The notes below the pieces were generated by a model that saw nothing but the letters and a program-made list of their open reading frames with translations, was not told the DNA's origin and did no database searches. Below, one piece after another: positions 1 to 8,210 of a DNA stretch of 64,000 nt. The position numbers and the translations under genes are program-made. The first letter of the stretch is position 1. Every line of letters begins with the position of its first letter. Origin of the DNA: Sporosarcina sp. P13 (GTDB taxonomy: Bacteria > Bacillota > Bacilli > Bacillales_A > Planococcaceae); assembly GCF_002743055.1 (NCBI RefSeq), contig NZ_PDYM01000007.1, positions 44,258 through 108,257 on the forward strand, in the 5' to 3' direction.

Positions 1-543
1 GATCTGTTGGGTCAAGGAGAACACGGTCCAACATCTCCAGGGGCGTTGATTACGACTTCTGAAGAACTTGCACACGAAACGATTAAAGAAATCGCTCGTC
101 AGTTGGAAACACTTCCAACAGCAGACGTGGCAAGTGTTTCATGGGAAGACTACGGTCAAGTATTAGTTGTAGATTCTATTGAAGAAGCACGCGTAGAAGC
201 GGATCGCCTAGCATACGAACACGTAGAAATTTTGACAGAGAATCCTGACTACTTCCTTGAGAACATGACAAACTACGGTTGTTTATTCTTAGGACCAGAA
301 ACAAATGTTGCGTACGGAGATAAAGTAATTGGCACAAATCATACGTTACCGACAAAAGGAGCTGCTCGTTACACAGGTGGATTATGGGTTGGTAAGTTTA
401 TCAAAACGGTTACATATCAAAAAGTAACGCCTGAAGCTACAGCGTATATCGGTGAGTATGCAGCACGCCTTTGCCGTTTGGAAAACTTTGAAGGACACGC
501 TAGACAAGCAGATCTTCGCGTCAAGCGATACGGCAAAAACTAA
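1..543 (+). CDS. Histidinol dehydrogenase family protein, C-terminal part (cut by window edge)
   Basis: The reading frame is open from base 1, so the start lies outside the window and only about 180 C-terminal residues are seen. The block TNHTLPT followed by GAARYTGG, and the C-terminal EGHA, match the family's catalytic and metal-binding His regions. HisD-family enzymes are zinc- and NAD-dependent alcohol dehydrogenases. The wording of this C-terminus resembles the paralogues that oxidise other alcohols (HpsN/sulfopropanediol type) more than biosynthetic HisD. No other his gene is nearby, and a GntP-type permease follows after 41 bases. I infer a catabolic role on an imported hydroxy compound; the substrate is unknown. 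The TTG at 7 is not a credible start, because the homology continues upstream of it. Confidence 0.8.
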   Translation, partial: DLLGQGEHGPTSPGALITTSEELAHETIKEIARQLETLPTADVASVSWEDYGQVLVVDSIEEARVEADRLAYEHVEILTENPDYFLENMTNYGCLFLGPETNVAYGDKVIGTNHTLPTKGAARYTGGLWVGKFIKTVTYQKVTPEATAYIGEYAARLCRLENFEGHARQADLRVKRYGKN

Positions 544-584
544 CGTAAGATTTTGAGGCGTTAAGGCATTTAGGAGGAATAATT

Positions 585-1901
585 ATGTTAGGAATGATCG
601 GCCTTTTTGGGGGACTAGCGATCTTGATCTTTTTGACAATGAAGGGGATGAACCTTCTCATTGCGGCACCAATCACAGCACTGTTTATCGCAATTATGAA
701 TGGCATACCTCTTTTCCCACAGTTAGTAGAGGAAGGCGCGGTTAACTTCTTAACGAACTATATGGGTGGATTTACTGGATTCATCGCCTCTTGGTATTTG
801 ATGTTTCTGACGGGTGCAATCTTCGGTAAAGTCATGGAAGATAGTGGTGCTGCCGATAGTATTTCACAATGGATTGTTAGTAAAATTGGTATGAAGCGGG
901 CAGCATTGGCCGTTGTAATCGCCTGTGCGGTGTTAACTTATGGTGGTGTCAGTTTGTTTGTTGTTGCGTTCTCGGTGTACCCGATGGCGTTAAGTCTCTT
1001 TAAGCAGGCCGATCTTCCAAGAAGATTCATACCCGCTGCATTAGCGTTTGGGTCAACAACATTCACGATGACATCTGCAGGTTCTCCTGAAATCCAAAAC
1101 TGGATTCCAATTGAGTTTTTAGGAACGACTCCATATGCAGGAGGGCAAGTTAGCCTTTTCGTAGCCATCTTCATGTTCGTATTCGGGTATTGGTGGCTAA
1201 AGCGTATGATTTCAAAAGCTGTTGCTAAAGGGGAAAAATTTGTAGCTAGAGATACGGATAAGGAAGTAGATATGCAAAGAGCACTTCCGAATCCATTTCT
1301 TAGCATGATTCCTTTAGTAGTTGTTCTTGGCATCACATTAGTTTTCCACAACTTACTTGGAACATCTGCGCTAATTATCTCTCTGAGTGGCGGTATATTA
1401 GCAACATTTCTACTCAATAAAAAGTACTTCCAAAACTTTGGACATGCCGTTGGAGAAGGTGCAATGGGCGCTGTGATTGCAATCGCCAATACAGCAGCAG
1501 TCGTTGGTTTTGGTGGGGTAGTTAAAGCGACACCTGCTTTTGAAGTAGCGGTGAATGTAATGACGGATATACCAGGTAGCCCGCTAATTGGTGGAGCACT
1601 TGCAGTAGCGGTCATTGCCGGATTAACTGGATCATCTTCAGGTGGACAAGCAATTGCGCTACCATTACTAGCCCCACATTATTTAGATTTAGGTGTAGAT
1701 GCGGATGCATTACACCGTACGGTAGCTATATCTTCCGGATCTTTGGATTCATTGCCTCAAGGTGGATATGTTGTAACGACTATCCGATCGATTGCTGGTG
1801 AAACGCATAAAGACGCGTACCCAGCGTTTGGAGCATTGTCTGTCGTTGTACCTTTACTAGGTGCGGTGCTTGCAGTTATCCTATTCTCAATAGGTCTATA
1901 A
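585..1901 (+). CDS. GntP family permease
   Basis: This 438-residue, highly hydrophobic protein has roughly a dozen predicted membrane segments and the usual length of the GntP/citrate-type ion transporter families. Conserved features include the SAGSPEIQN stretch in the middle and the GSSSGGQA loop followed by an SGSLDSLPQGG stretch near the C-terminus. GntP proteins are proton symporters for gluconate and other hydroxy acids. The gene starts at ATG with a TAGGAGGAA ribosome binding site and follows the dehydrogenase by 41 bases, so the two are probably co-transcribed as a transport-plus-oxidation pair. A terminator follows. Substrate is not deducible. Confidence 0.88.
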   Translation: MLGMIGLFGGLAILIFLTMKGMNLLIAAPITALFIAIMNGIPLFPQLVEEGAVNFLTNYMGGFTGFIASWYLMFLTGAIFGKVMEDSGAADSISQWIVSKIGMKRAALAVVIACAVLTYGGVSLFVVAFSVYPMALSLFKQADLPRRFIPAALAFGSTTFTMTSAGSPEIQNWIPIEFLGTTPYAGGQVSLFVAIFMFVFGYWWLKRMISKAVAKGEKFVARDTDKEVDMQRALPNPFLSMIPLVVVLGITLVFHNLLGTSALIISLSGGILATFLLNKKYFQNFGHAVGEGAMGAVIAIANTAAVVGFGGVVKATPAFEVAVNVMTDIPGSPLIGGALAVAVIAGLTGSSSGGQAIALPLLAPHYLDLGVDADALHRTVAISSGSLDSLPQGGYVVTTIRSIAGETHKDAYPAFGALSVVVPLLGAVLAVILFSIGL

Positions 1902-1910
1902 GAGGGAAGA

Positions 1911-1947
1911 ACAAAAAACATCGTCTATACTGGCGGTGTTTTTTTGT
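1911..1947 (+). terminator. Rho-independent terminator after the permease gene
   Basis: A run of A and ACATCG pairs with CGGTGT and a run of T across a 10-base loop, followed by a T-rich tail. It closes the dehydrogenase-permease unit. Confidence 0.8.
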
Positions 1948-2058
1948 ATCCATTTATGGAGAATTACCCTACTATGCTATAATTAAAGAAACATTCACTC
2001 TTTATAGTACTGTAGAAAGTCTACTAGAAAAAACAAACTAAACGAAAAGAGGACCGTC

Positions 2059-2529
2059 ATGAAAATTGTAGTAGCTGAAATCACAGATACACCGATCATT
2101 CACGATTTAATGATTCGAGCATTCCAGGAATATAAAAATGCAACACCGCCAACTACCGCACTTGAAGAAACCGTGCAAAGTATAACAGCAGCAATGAAAG
2201 ATGGTGAAGAAGCGCTCATCGGTTATATGGACGATGAGCCAGTCGCGATGATTCGTTTTCGCCAGCAAGTCAACGGTATGTACTTTTCAAGATTTTCTGT
2301 CATTCCTGAAAGACAAGGGCAAGGAATCGCAAAAAAGATGCTGCGGTTTTTAGAAGATTATGCGAGACAACACAACAAGCCTGCCTTGTTATGCAAAGTC
2401 CGCGCAGATGTAGCGAAAAATATTACGCTATATCAAAACATAGGCTATGCAATTTACGATGAAGAAATTTTACATAGACCTGATGGTACAAGCCTGGCTG
2501 TTGTCTCTATGAAGAAACCACTCGACTAA
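2059..2529 (+). CDS. GNAT family N-acetyltransferase
   Basis: A 156-residue protein of normal length for the GNAT fold. The acetyl-CoA binding motif A is seen as ERQGQGIAKKML around residues 87-98, preceded by the beta-4 strand (SRFSVIP). GNAT enzymes transfer an acetyl group from acetyl-CoA to an amine; the acceptor here is unknown. It has its own AAAAGAGGA ribosome binding site and an extended -10-like TGCTATAAT at about 1975-1983, so it is probably a single-gene unit. Confidence 0.85.
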   Translation: MKIVVAEITDTPIIHDLMIRAFQEYKNATPPTTALEETVQSITAAMKDGEEALIGYMDDEPVAMIRFRQQVNGMYFSRFSVIPERQGQGIAKKMLRFLEDYARQHNKPALLCKVRADVAKNITLYQNIGYAIYDEEILHRPDGTSLAVVSMKKPLD

Positions 2530-2571
2530 TCGAGTATGTCTAGTGAGTCGGCAAAAAAGGAAGTAGTAACT

Positions 2572-2796
2572 ATGGACGGAGACATAATTTTTGCGCTTCT
2601 TTCGGTTGTAGGTTTAGACACTTATTTGATCCCGATTGCGTTATTATTTTGACCTAGCGAAGAATCATTAGATGAAAGCACCGCAACATCTACATTCGAT
2701 GCTGGTTTCGTACGGAAAAATCGAGCGCCGAACCCTACCACGAAACTCGTGGAAATAGGTGACTCGAAATATAAAGTGTGGATTAAAGAGCGATAA
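2572..2796 (+). pseudogene. Small ORF interrupted by an in-frame TGA
   Basis: One frame runs from ATG 2572 to TAA 2794-2796 (75 codons) with a single TGA at 2650-2652. The first 26 codons encode a hydrophobic segment (FALLSVVGLDTYLIPIALLF). The second half is hydrophilic and ends DSKYKVWIKER. A GGAAG sequence precedes the ATG. The frame continuing unchanged across the TGA suggests a recent nonsense mutation, a read-through codon or a sequencing error in a small membrane-anchored protein. I do not recognise the family. Confidence 0.4.
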
Positions 2797-2827
2797 AAAA
2801 TAGGACAAACTTTAGTAGGGATATGAA

Positions 2828-2856
2828 TTGACATTTGAGCTTATTAAACTTATAGT
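2828..2856 (+). promoter_or_regulatory. Sigma-A promoter of the manganese riboswitch leader
   Basis: A perfect -35 TTGACA (2828-2833) is followed by a 17-base spacer and a -10 TATAGT (2851-2856). Transcription would start about 25 bases ahead of the riboswitch aptamer. Confidence 0.8.
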
Positions 2857-2886
2857 AAATCTACAATATCATACGTTTAACTTCCG

Positions 2887-2978
2887 TTAAGGGGAGTAGC
2901 TACTACAGTAAAAGTCGTCAATACAGGATATAGATCCTCGGCTTTATTGGCAACTAACGTTGTTTGCGAGACCTTACC
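2887..2978 (+). promoter_or_regulatory. yybP-ykoY manganese riboswitch aptamer
   Basis: The conserved blocks of this class occur in order: AAGGGGAGTAGC (about 2889-2900), AAAGTCGTCA, then CGGCTTTATTGGCAAC (about 2939-2953), and GCGAGACCTTA at the 3' end. The outer AAGG pairs with CCTT as helix P1, and AAAGTCG faces CGGCTTT as the cross-strand helix. Members bind Mn2+ and usually raise expression of Mn exporters. The 3' strand of P1 (GACCTTACC) is also the left arm of the next terminator, so ligand binding should prevent termination. Confidence 0.92.
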
Positions 2979-3001
2979 AATTATTTGGTGAGGTCTTTTA
3001 T
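2970..3001 (+). terminator. Expression-platform terminator of the Mn riboswitch
   Basis: GACCTTACC (2970-2978) pairs with GGTGAGGTC (2987-2995) and is followed by TTTT. The left arm overlaps the aptamer's closing helix, giving mutually exclusive folds: aptamer plus read-through, or terminator. Confidence 0.85.
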
Positions 3002-3008
3002 ATTATTT

Positions 3009-3049
3009 GAGACATGATGACCAATAATCGGTCTTGATGTCTCTTTTTT
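3009..3049 (+). terminator. Second terminator-like hairpin before the kinase-like gene
   Basis: GAGACAT and GACC pair with GGTC and ATGTCTC, with a small internal mismatch, followed by six T. It sits 30 bases upstream of the kinase-like start, so transcripts released by the riboswitch must still pass this hairpin. Confidence 0.7.
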
Positions 3050-3078
3050 ATATTCCGAAAATCATTGGAGGGCACACT

Positions 3079-3696
3079 TTGAGTACTTATCTAGAACTTG
3101 TAAATTCAGTTATCATCAACAAGAAAAATCGTTTAATTAGCTGCGATCCATCGTTACAGATTGTAGGAATAGGCAGAAGCGCGTTTGTTTTCAGAGTGAA
3201 GTCTTCAAACAAAGCTATCAAAGTGTTCTTTCCTGATTTTGCGTATATCGCAAGGGAAGAAGCTGAAATTTATACATCGCTTGAAGACATTCAGTACTTT
3301 CCATCGATTTATGAAACTGGCTTGAATTATGTTGTCATGGATTACATTGAGGGGGATACACTTTTTGAATGTATAACACAAGGGAAAATGATTACTGTGG
3401 ATCATATTAAAGAAATTGATCACGCACTATTATTGGCTTCAAAAAGGGGATTGAATCCTTCTGACATTCACTTGCGTAATATAATCATCACGCCCGATGA
3501 TGAAATAAAGCTCATTGATGTTGCACGGTATAGACAAATCAAAGACTGTAGACAATGGAGTGATCTTAAAAATGCGTATTGTCAATTTTACAGAAAATAC
3601 TTTTTTATGAAGAAAGTTCCTAGCTCTTTATTGAATACAGTGGCATTCTTGTATAAAAAGGGACTTATACTTTCTTATCGATCTTATCGATTATAA
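3079..3696 (+). CDS. Serine/threonine protein kinase-like protein (YrzF type)
   Basis: A small kinase-fold protein of about 205 residues. It has a glycine-rich start (GIGRSAFVFRV), an ATP-anchoring lysine in NKAIKVFF, a hinge-like VMDYIEGDTL, a catalytic-loop-like region (NPSDIHLRNIII) and a metal-binding LIDVARY in place of DFG. The usual HRD Asp is replaced by SDIH, so activity is uncertain. It resembles the short YrzF/YbdM-type kinases of Bacillus. I place the start at TTG 3079 because GGAGGG lies 6 bases upstream; the alternative starts at 3034/3037 fall inside a terminator hairpin. It is the first gene after the Mn riboswitch. A perfect palindromic terminator follows. Confidence 0.75.
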   Translation: MSTYLELVNSVIINKKNRLISCDPSLQIVGIGRSAFVFRVKSSNKAIKVFFPDFAYIAREEAEIYTSLEDIQYFPSIYETGLNYVVMDYIEGDTLFECITQGKMITVDHIKEIDHALLLASKRGLNPSDIHLRNIIITPDDEIKLIDVARYRQIKDCRQWSDLKNAYCQFYRKYFFMKKVPSSLLNTVAFLYKKGLILSYRSYRL

Positions 3697-3738
3697 AAAA
3701 TTTATTTATAATTTGTATTAAGGATTTTATAATAAAAA

Positions 3739-3769
3739 GGGGGGAAAACCAGTACTGGTTTTCCCCCTT
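3739..3769. terminator. Bidirectional terminator between kinase-like gene and rluF
   Basis: A perfect 28-base palindrome, GGGGGAAAACCAG mirrored around AGTACT, is flanked by A-rich and T-containing sequence. It can end both converging transcripts. Confidence 0.9.
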
Positions 3770-4468
3770 CTACCTATTTAGCCCTGCTATTTCCTCTGTA
3801 GTCAAGTAGCGCCATTGACCGCGGTCTAATGAGCCGAGCTGAATATGCTTGATTCGAACCCTTTGTAAGTGTGTAACGGTATATTGAAAACGTCTGCACA
3901 TTCTGCGGATTTGTCGATTCAACCCTTGTGACAGTGTCATGCGAAAAGAATATTCATCCAACTGAATGACAGGGCAAGGATTCGTTCGTGTATAGCCCTT
4001 TTTTCTTGGATTATAAATATCTACACCGCTTGATAAACCGACTATAAATGTATCTGTGATTTTTTTATCGACTGTTACAATGTATTCTTTTTCATGATGG
4101 TTTTCTTCTTTCATTAACTCATTTACAACGCTACCGTCATTTGTTAATAAAATAAGACCTTCTGTTTCTTTATCCAGACGTCCTACTGGGAATATACGTT
4201 CAGGATAGGATACAAAGTCAATAATATTATTAGCAATGGTTGGCGAGGCTGTACAAATAATCCCGCTTGGTTTGTTAAGCATTATATAAATTTCTTGAGA
4301 AGTGTGCTTGATTTTATGACCATCTACTTCGACCTGATCATGAGCTTCAACAAAATACACATGAGGCGCAATTTTGCCATTCACTAGCACTTTTTCAGCA
4401 GTAATATACCGCTCCGCTTGTCTTCTAGAACAGAATCCCGAAGAACTAATATATTGATTCAACCTCAA
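3770..4468 (-). CDS. rluF: 23S rRNA pseudouridine synthase RluF
   Basis: This RsuA/RluB/E/F-family enzyme of 232 residues has an N-terminal S4 RNA-binding domain (RLNQYISSSGFCSRRQAERYI region) and a catalytic domain. The active-site Asp lies in GRLDKETEGL and the RQIRRMCRR motif lies near the C-terminus. RluF isomerises uridine 2604 of 23S rRNA. The start is TTG at 4468, because AAGGAG lies 8 bases upstream and residue 2 onward matches the usual RLNQYIS beginning. An ATG further upstream would add 24 unrelated residues. An extended -10-like TGTTATACT lies in the upstream region. Probably monocistronic. Confidence 0.9.
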   Translation of the reverse strand: MRLNQYISSSGFCSRRQAERYITAEKVLVNGKIAPHVYFVEAHDQVEVDGHKIKHTSQEIYIMLNKPSGIICTASPTIANNIIDFVSYPERIFPVGRLDKETEGLILLTNDGSVVNELMKEENHHEKEYIVTVDKKITDTFIVGLSSGVDIYNPRKKGYTRTNPCPVIQLDEYSFRMTLSQGLNRQIRRMCRRFQYTVTHLQRVRIKHIQLGSLDRGQWRYLTTEEIAGLNR

Positions 4469-4619
4469 AGTTTCCGCTCCTTGTCTATCTACAACATTTC
4501 CTTCTATTAGTATAACATGTTGCCCTTTCGATAGTAGCAAAACCTTTCCTTCCCAAAAACGTTGTTACAATAAATTTCCAAGCATCCTCCCAATCTGCTA
4601 AATCAATTAGCGTGCTTTT

Positions 4620-5636
4620 TCATTGTCTGCCAAGCAATATTACAAAATACACAACCATCGCAAGCAATCCTAACGGCACACCTACCCGAGCCCATTCGCC
4701 ACTGCGAATATTTAACTTACCCGCCGCAATAATATTCGGTATATTCCCCGGAATCAGCATCCCACCACTAATTAGTAAACCGAGCAATAGCGCCTGAATA
4801 GTAGACTCATCCATGGCAGGACTAATCTCCGCCGCAGCGAGCGTCGCATTGTCAAGCACCGCAGAAATCATATTAATCCAATACAGTGTCAGCGGATGAA
4901 GATCGAGCAAGTACAAACTAATCAGTGGCTCGAACCCCGCACCAAGAAGCGTCAAGGCGAGAACGAAGACATACACCTTCAACCCACGTCCTAGAATACT
5001 TATGTACGATTCTGCCGTCTGTTTGGATGAACGCGACAACGAACGATTGCGTGGACGAATCAACAAAATCGCTAGAATACCAAAGACAAAAACGCCCGCT
5101 ACAATATCGGTCCCAAGCAAATTCATCAGATAATAGAAATCCTCATTCAATTTATTCGTCGCAATCGTTGAAAGTGGCTCTCCAATTGGCGTCAGAACCG
5201 CCCCCAAACCAATCGAATAACACGCGAGAATAACAAAACGAATTTCCGATTGTCTGTCCATCTGTAATACCGAAGCAATCGCCACAAGCACTAAAGCCGC
5301 AATGATGGCGGTAATAATACTCGATATCAGTCCTAACACCATAATCACGAGCGCAAGAAACAATCGGAACGGAACAATCCGACTACCTGACAGCACGGCC
5401 TTCTCGAATGGCTTGCGTAACCAGCGAAATAATATCCCCGCTACAATTACCGCTAACGTAATATGCAATGGATCACGCACAGCCTGCATCCATAACTCGG
5501 GATCCAGCACACCGCTAACAAACGCCGCAGCACAACCCATCACAAACAAAAACAGCTCCAAATTACGTTCAATACGTGAAACCGTAAAAGGCAGAAAAAG
5601 CACTAATACTAAAATAATAAGCAATCCAGCGACCAT
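4620..5636 (-). CDS. DUF1646 family membrane transporter
   Basis: A 338-residue integral membrane protein with about ten hydrophobic segments, matching the DUF1646 group of putative cation/anion transporters. Family-like features are the GLGAVLTPIGEPLSTIA loop in the middle and DNATLAAAEISP followed by GGMLIPGNIPNIIAAG near the C-terminus. These paired TPxG / PxNIPN loops are typical of ion transporter (ArsB/NhaD-like) folds. The substrate has not been established. It begins at ATG 5636 with a GAAAGGAGA-type site. No operon partner is evident. Confidence 0.85.
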   Translation of the reverse strand: MVAGLLIILVLVLFLPFTVSRIERNLELFLFVMGCAAAFVSGVLDPELWMQAVRDPLHITLAVIVAGILFRWLRKPFEKAVLSGSRIVPFRLFLALVIMVLGLISSIITAIIAALVLVAIASVLQMDRQSEIRFVILACYSIGLGAVLTPIGEPLSTIATNKLNEDFYYLMNLLGTDIVAGVFVFGILAILLIRPRNRSLSRSSKQTAESYISILGRGLKVYVFVLALTLLGAGFEPLISLYLLDLHPLTLYWINMISAVLDNATLAAAEISPAMDESTIQALLLGLLISGGMLIPGNIPNIIAAGKLNIRSGEWARVGVPLGLLAMVVYFVILLGRQ

Positions 5637-5737
5637 AGTAATCTCCTTTCACCAAAGTTTCTTCTACACTCTATGCAAAGCGCCGATTCATCTTGCATAG
5701 AGTGTGAATAGAATAGAAAAAAAGGGAGGGACACGCG

Positions 5738-6001
5738 TTGGAAATTACAGATATTGTACTGATCCCAGTCATTATTGGTTTGATCGAGGTCATGAAAGTC
5801 TATGGATTACCGAAGAAACTAATGCCGGTCTTTGCACTTATTTTTGGAGTTTGTGGCGGGATCTTCTATCTATTTCCGGATGATTGGAAATCGGGGGTAC
5901 TTAGCGGAATTATTATGGGGTTGTCTGCGAGTGGGTTGTATTCTAGTAGTAAAACGATTGTTCGAAAGCCACCGTGTGATGTGAAGGATGATAAGGAATA
6001 G
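5738..6001 (+). CDS. Holin-like small membrane protein
   Basis: An 87-residue protein with three short hydrophobic segments and a charged C-terminal tail (VKDDKE). Its size and layout resemble phage A118-type holins, which form membrane pores that release endolysins. The start is TTG 5738 with AAAGGGAGGG 7 bases upstream. No endolysin, integrase or structural phage gene lies nearby, so it is either a phage relic or a domesticated holin-like gene, as is common in Bacillales. Function beyond membrane localisation is not shown. Confidence 0.65.
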   Translation: MEITDIVLIPVIIGLIEVMKVYGLPKKLMPVFALIFGVCGGIFYLFPDDWKSGVLSGIIMGLSASGLYSSSKTIVRKPPCDVKDDKE

Positions 6002-6176
6002 ATTGTGTGGATATTGTGAGGTTGGATAGGTGAGTTTTTGGCAAGGATGGGGGGATTGTTTGATAACAGCTTTATGTAGGAAGTTTCTTTTCGAATGCTC
6101 CTTGCTAAATCGAGTGAAATGCTAGCGGTCGTATAACCTTTAATTGATTCGATACTTCTTCTTGTTTCTGTACGTT

Positions 6177-6275
6177 TTATAGGTCGGAATTCTCTAACCC
6201 TCTGAGCGCAATTGCAGCTCCGATGGTATAGAGGTCGTTACCCAATGTGGAAAGTGGGCTCCTAGTAATGAAAAC
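6177..6275 (-). pseudogene. C-terminal remnant of a ROK-family protein
   Basis: Read on the minus strand, about 32 codons before a TAA spell SPLSTLGNDLYTIGAAIAL and a short tail. This matches the usual ROK repressor/sugar-kinase ending (LGNDA..IGAA.LAL). The sequence upstream of 6275 continues only after a frame change and stops soon. I see no intact ROK gene here, so this is a relic. Confidence 0.4.
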
Positions 6276-6421
6276 TTTGCAGCACATAATTCGGGTGACA
6301 TCGTTTGCTGCCCCATCTGATTTGTATACCTAGAATCCATAATTTACACATCTTTCAACGTAATATAGTTTCTTTAGCGTATGCGATTAGCAGGAAATGG
6401 TATTAAACATCTATCCTTATT

Positions 6422-6497
6422 CAAACTGGGTAGATCGACAATCCACTATGGAGCGCTGTATCAACCCAATTTGATGTGATCCATCAACCCAGTTTGG
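6422..6497. repeat. Inverted/direct repeat with CAAACTGGGT arms
   Basis: CAAACTGGGT at 6422-6431 is the inverse of ACCCAGTTTG at 6487-6496. A third, direct copy (TATCAACCCAATTTG) lies between them at about 6459. It sits in a gene-free, decayed stretch. It could be a regulatory operator cluster or the edge of a lost element. Confidence 0.45.
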
Positions 6498-6727
6498 GTA
6501 AGCCTATTACTTAAGAACTTAAGAATTATAAAAATAAAGATAGTGTCGAGATGAATCTCGACGTTGTATATTTTTATTGATTTTACAAATTCACACTGTC
6601 TACCTTTTGCATGTTGGTGTCTATATACTGAGCAAAAGGAGCGTTCAACGGGCAGAAAGTATTTGATCTATCCAGGAGATAAAATCAAAAAACGAAATGA
6701 ATGTAGTACAGGATGGGAAGCTAAAAT

Positions 6728-7052
6728 GTGAATAATAAAAAAGTAAAGGATTTAAGAACCGCATTTATTGCTTGGGAAATAGAAAGGAAGTTTTCACCAG
6801 AAACATATATTCAAAAGGGAAGCATTTGAAAGATCATGTGCTGATGTGGCAAATGTATTTGGTCCTAGCTATCAGGGGTTTCAACGAGGTAGCACAAAAT
6901 ATCAACAGTATGACAATCTGTTTATCTAGTTTCCGCAGTTATTCCCTAACGGTGAATGGGATAATACGACTTCACCTGAGGGGAAAGCGAATCGGGAAAT
7001 GACTAGACTAGGGTCTGAAAGAGATGTACATATTACAGTGCTCGTTATGTAG
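6728..7052 (+). pseudogene. Decayed gene, frameshifted and interrupted by a stop
   Basis: A GTG start at 6728 overlaps the TGA of a preceding short frame (ATGTGA). It encodes NNKKVKDLRTAFIAWEIERKF and onward until a stop at 6827-6829. The sequence continues coherently in another frame from about 6810, with ADVANVFGPSYQGFQRGS. It is then cut by TAG at 6927-6929, and resumes with FPQLFPNGEWDNTTSPEGKA to TAG 7050-7052. Hence one frameshift and one nonsense codon disrupt a protein of about 105 residues. The preceding frame (YLIYPGDKIKKRNE) may be the tail of a partner gene. Family not recognised. Confidence 0.5.
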
Positions 7053-7100
7053 TCTTAGACTATGGCTTTCATAAACATATAGTAATTTTAAATCAATTTA

Positions 7101-7130
7101 AAAGCCCCGTTAAAAATTAGGGCTTTACTT
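7101..7130. terminator. Terminator between the decayed gene and the aldo/keto reductase gene
   Basis: AAAGCCC pairs with GGGCTTT around an A/T-rich loop. A-rich sequence precedes it and T-rich sequence follows, so it can act on both strands. Confidence 0.75.
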
Positions 7131-7131
7131 A

Positions 7132-7959
7132 TCAAAAATCAAAATTGTCGGGATCTGGTCCAATACGGTAGTTTTGATTTAGCATATCGATTTGTTTCAA
7201 ATCTTCAGGAGCAAGTTCGAAGTCAAATATGTCAGCATTTTCAGCGATGCGGTAAGCATTCGTTGATTTCGGTATCGTAATTACACCGTTTTGTAAATCC
7301 CAGCGTAAAATCACTTGTGCAACTGTTTTGTTATAACGCTCTGCTATTTCTTGTAACGCTTTATTTTCTAGCAATTCACCTTGCATAAGTGGCGACCAAG
7401 CTTCTAGCTGTATTCCGTGTTGTTGGCAAAATGCTTGTAGTTCTTTTTGTGATAATCGAGGATGATACTCGACTTGATTGACCATTGGTTTAATTTTTGC
7501 ATCTTTCATCAACTCTTCTAAGTGATGGATTTGAAAGTTGCATACACCAACGGCTTTTACTTTACCTTCAATATATAGCGTCTCTAATGCTTGCCACGCC
7601 TCTATGAATTTCCCTTCAACTGGCCAATGAATGAGGTAGAGATCTAAATAGTCTAGAGAGAGCTTTGTTAGACTTTCATTAAATGCAGCTAATGTCTTTT
7701 CGTATCCTAGATCAGAATTCCAAACTTTAGTCGTAATGAATAATTCTTTGCGATCTATTTCAGACGCTATTATTCCTTCGCCGATACCACGTTCATTACC
7801 GTAAAGTGTGGCTGTGTCAATGCTACGATAGCCATGCTGGATGGCAGTTTTTACAACGTTTGTTGATTCTGTTCCGTCTTGAATTTTATACGTGCCGAGT
7901 CCTAGCCAAGGCATTTCTACACCATTAGATAGTCTTGTTGTTGAGTGTAAGTTTTTCAT
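7132..7959 (-). CDS. Aldo/keto reductase
   Basis: A 275-residue NAD(P)H-dependent oxidoreductase of the AKR5-like Bacillus group (YvgN type). The catalytic tetrad is visible as Asp48, Tyr53 (DTATLYGNE), Lys78 (TTKVW) and His111 (LIHWP). The C-terminal ITIPKS motif binds the cofactor 2'-phosphate. Relatives reduce glyoxal, methylglyoxal and other aldehydes. I chose ATG 7959 because AAGGAGG lies about 11 bases upstream; an in-frame ATG 60 bases further up would add a non-homologous leader. It stands alone between two terminators. Confidence 0.92.
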   Translation of the reverse strand: MKNLHSTTRLSNGVEMPWLGLGTYKIQDGTESTNVVKTAIQHGYRSIDTATLYGNERGIGEGIIASEIDRKELFITTKVWNSDLGYEKTLAAFNESLTKLSLDYLDLYLIHWPVEGKFIEAWQALETLYIEGKVKAVGVCNFQIHHLEELMKDAKIKPMVNQVEYHPRLSQKELQAFCQQHGIQLEAWSPLMQGELLENKALQEIAERYNKTVAQVILRWDLQNGVITIPKSTNAYRIAENADIFDFELAPEDLKQIDMLNQNYRIGPDPDNFDF

Positions 7960-8155
7960 GTGAATATCGTCCTCCTTCAATTTAGTACCATAATCAATTA
8001 CGTAACTAGTCTTGATCATTGCGTTCCAATATACAACGTAAACCTTACGAATGAATACTACTCACTAGTGATTATTCGTCAAAAGTTTCACTTAATCCTT
8101 CATGGTAATTGATGCGCTTGGCGGCTATAGATCGATACGTGAATAATGAAACATA

Positions 8156-8204
8156 AAAAGCCATGCCCTCTAGATGTAGAATCTAGAAGTCATGACTTTA
8201 GGAA
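8156..8204. terminator. Long hairpin terminator downstream of cwlJ-like gene
   Basis: AAAGCCATG and CTAGAT pair with ATCTAG and TCATGACTTT, forming a long stem. It follows the minus-strand hydrolase gene directly. Confidence 0.75.
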
Positions 8205-8210
8205 CGTTAC

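Noticed and set aside
1..543. Histidine biosynthesis gene hisD
   Set aside because: No other his genes are adjacent, a catabolic-type permease follows, and the C-terminus resembles paralogues acting on other alcohols; only the family name is kept.
938..1615. Long open frame on the minus strand inside the permease gene
   Set aside because: It is the mirror of a strongly supported membrane protein gene, has low-complexity Ala/Thr/Pro composition and no ribosome binding site.
6772..7002. 76-codon plus-strand frame in the decayed region
   Set aside because: Coherent protein sequence is in the two other frames of the same stretch; this frame has no site for initiation and no recognisable sequence.
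5738..7052. Prophage remnant
   Set aside because: Only a holin-like gene is visible; no integrase, structural, lysin or attachment sequences could be identified, so a prophage is not claimed.
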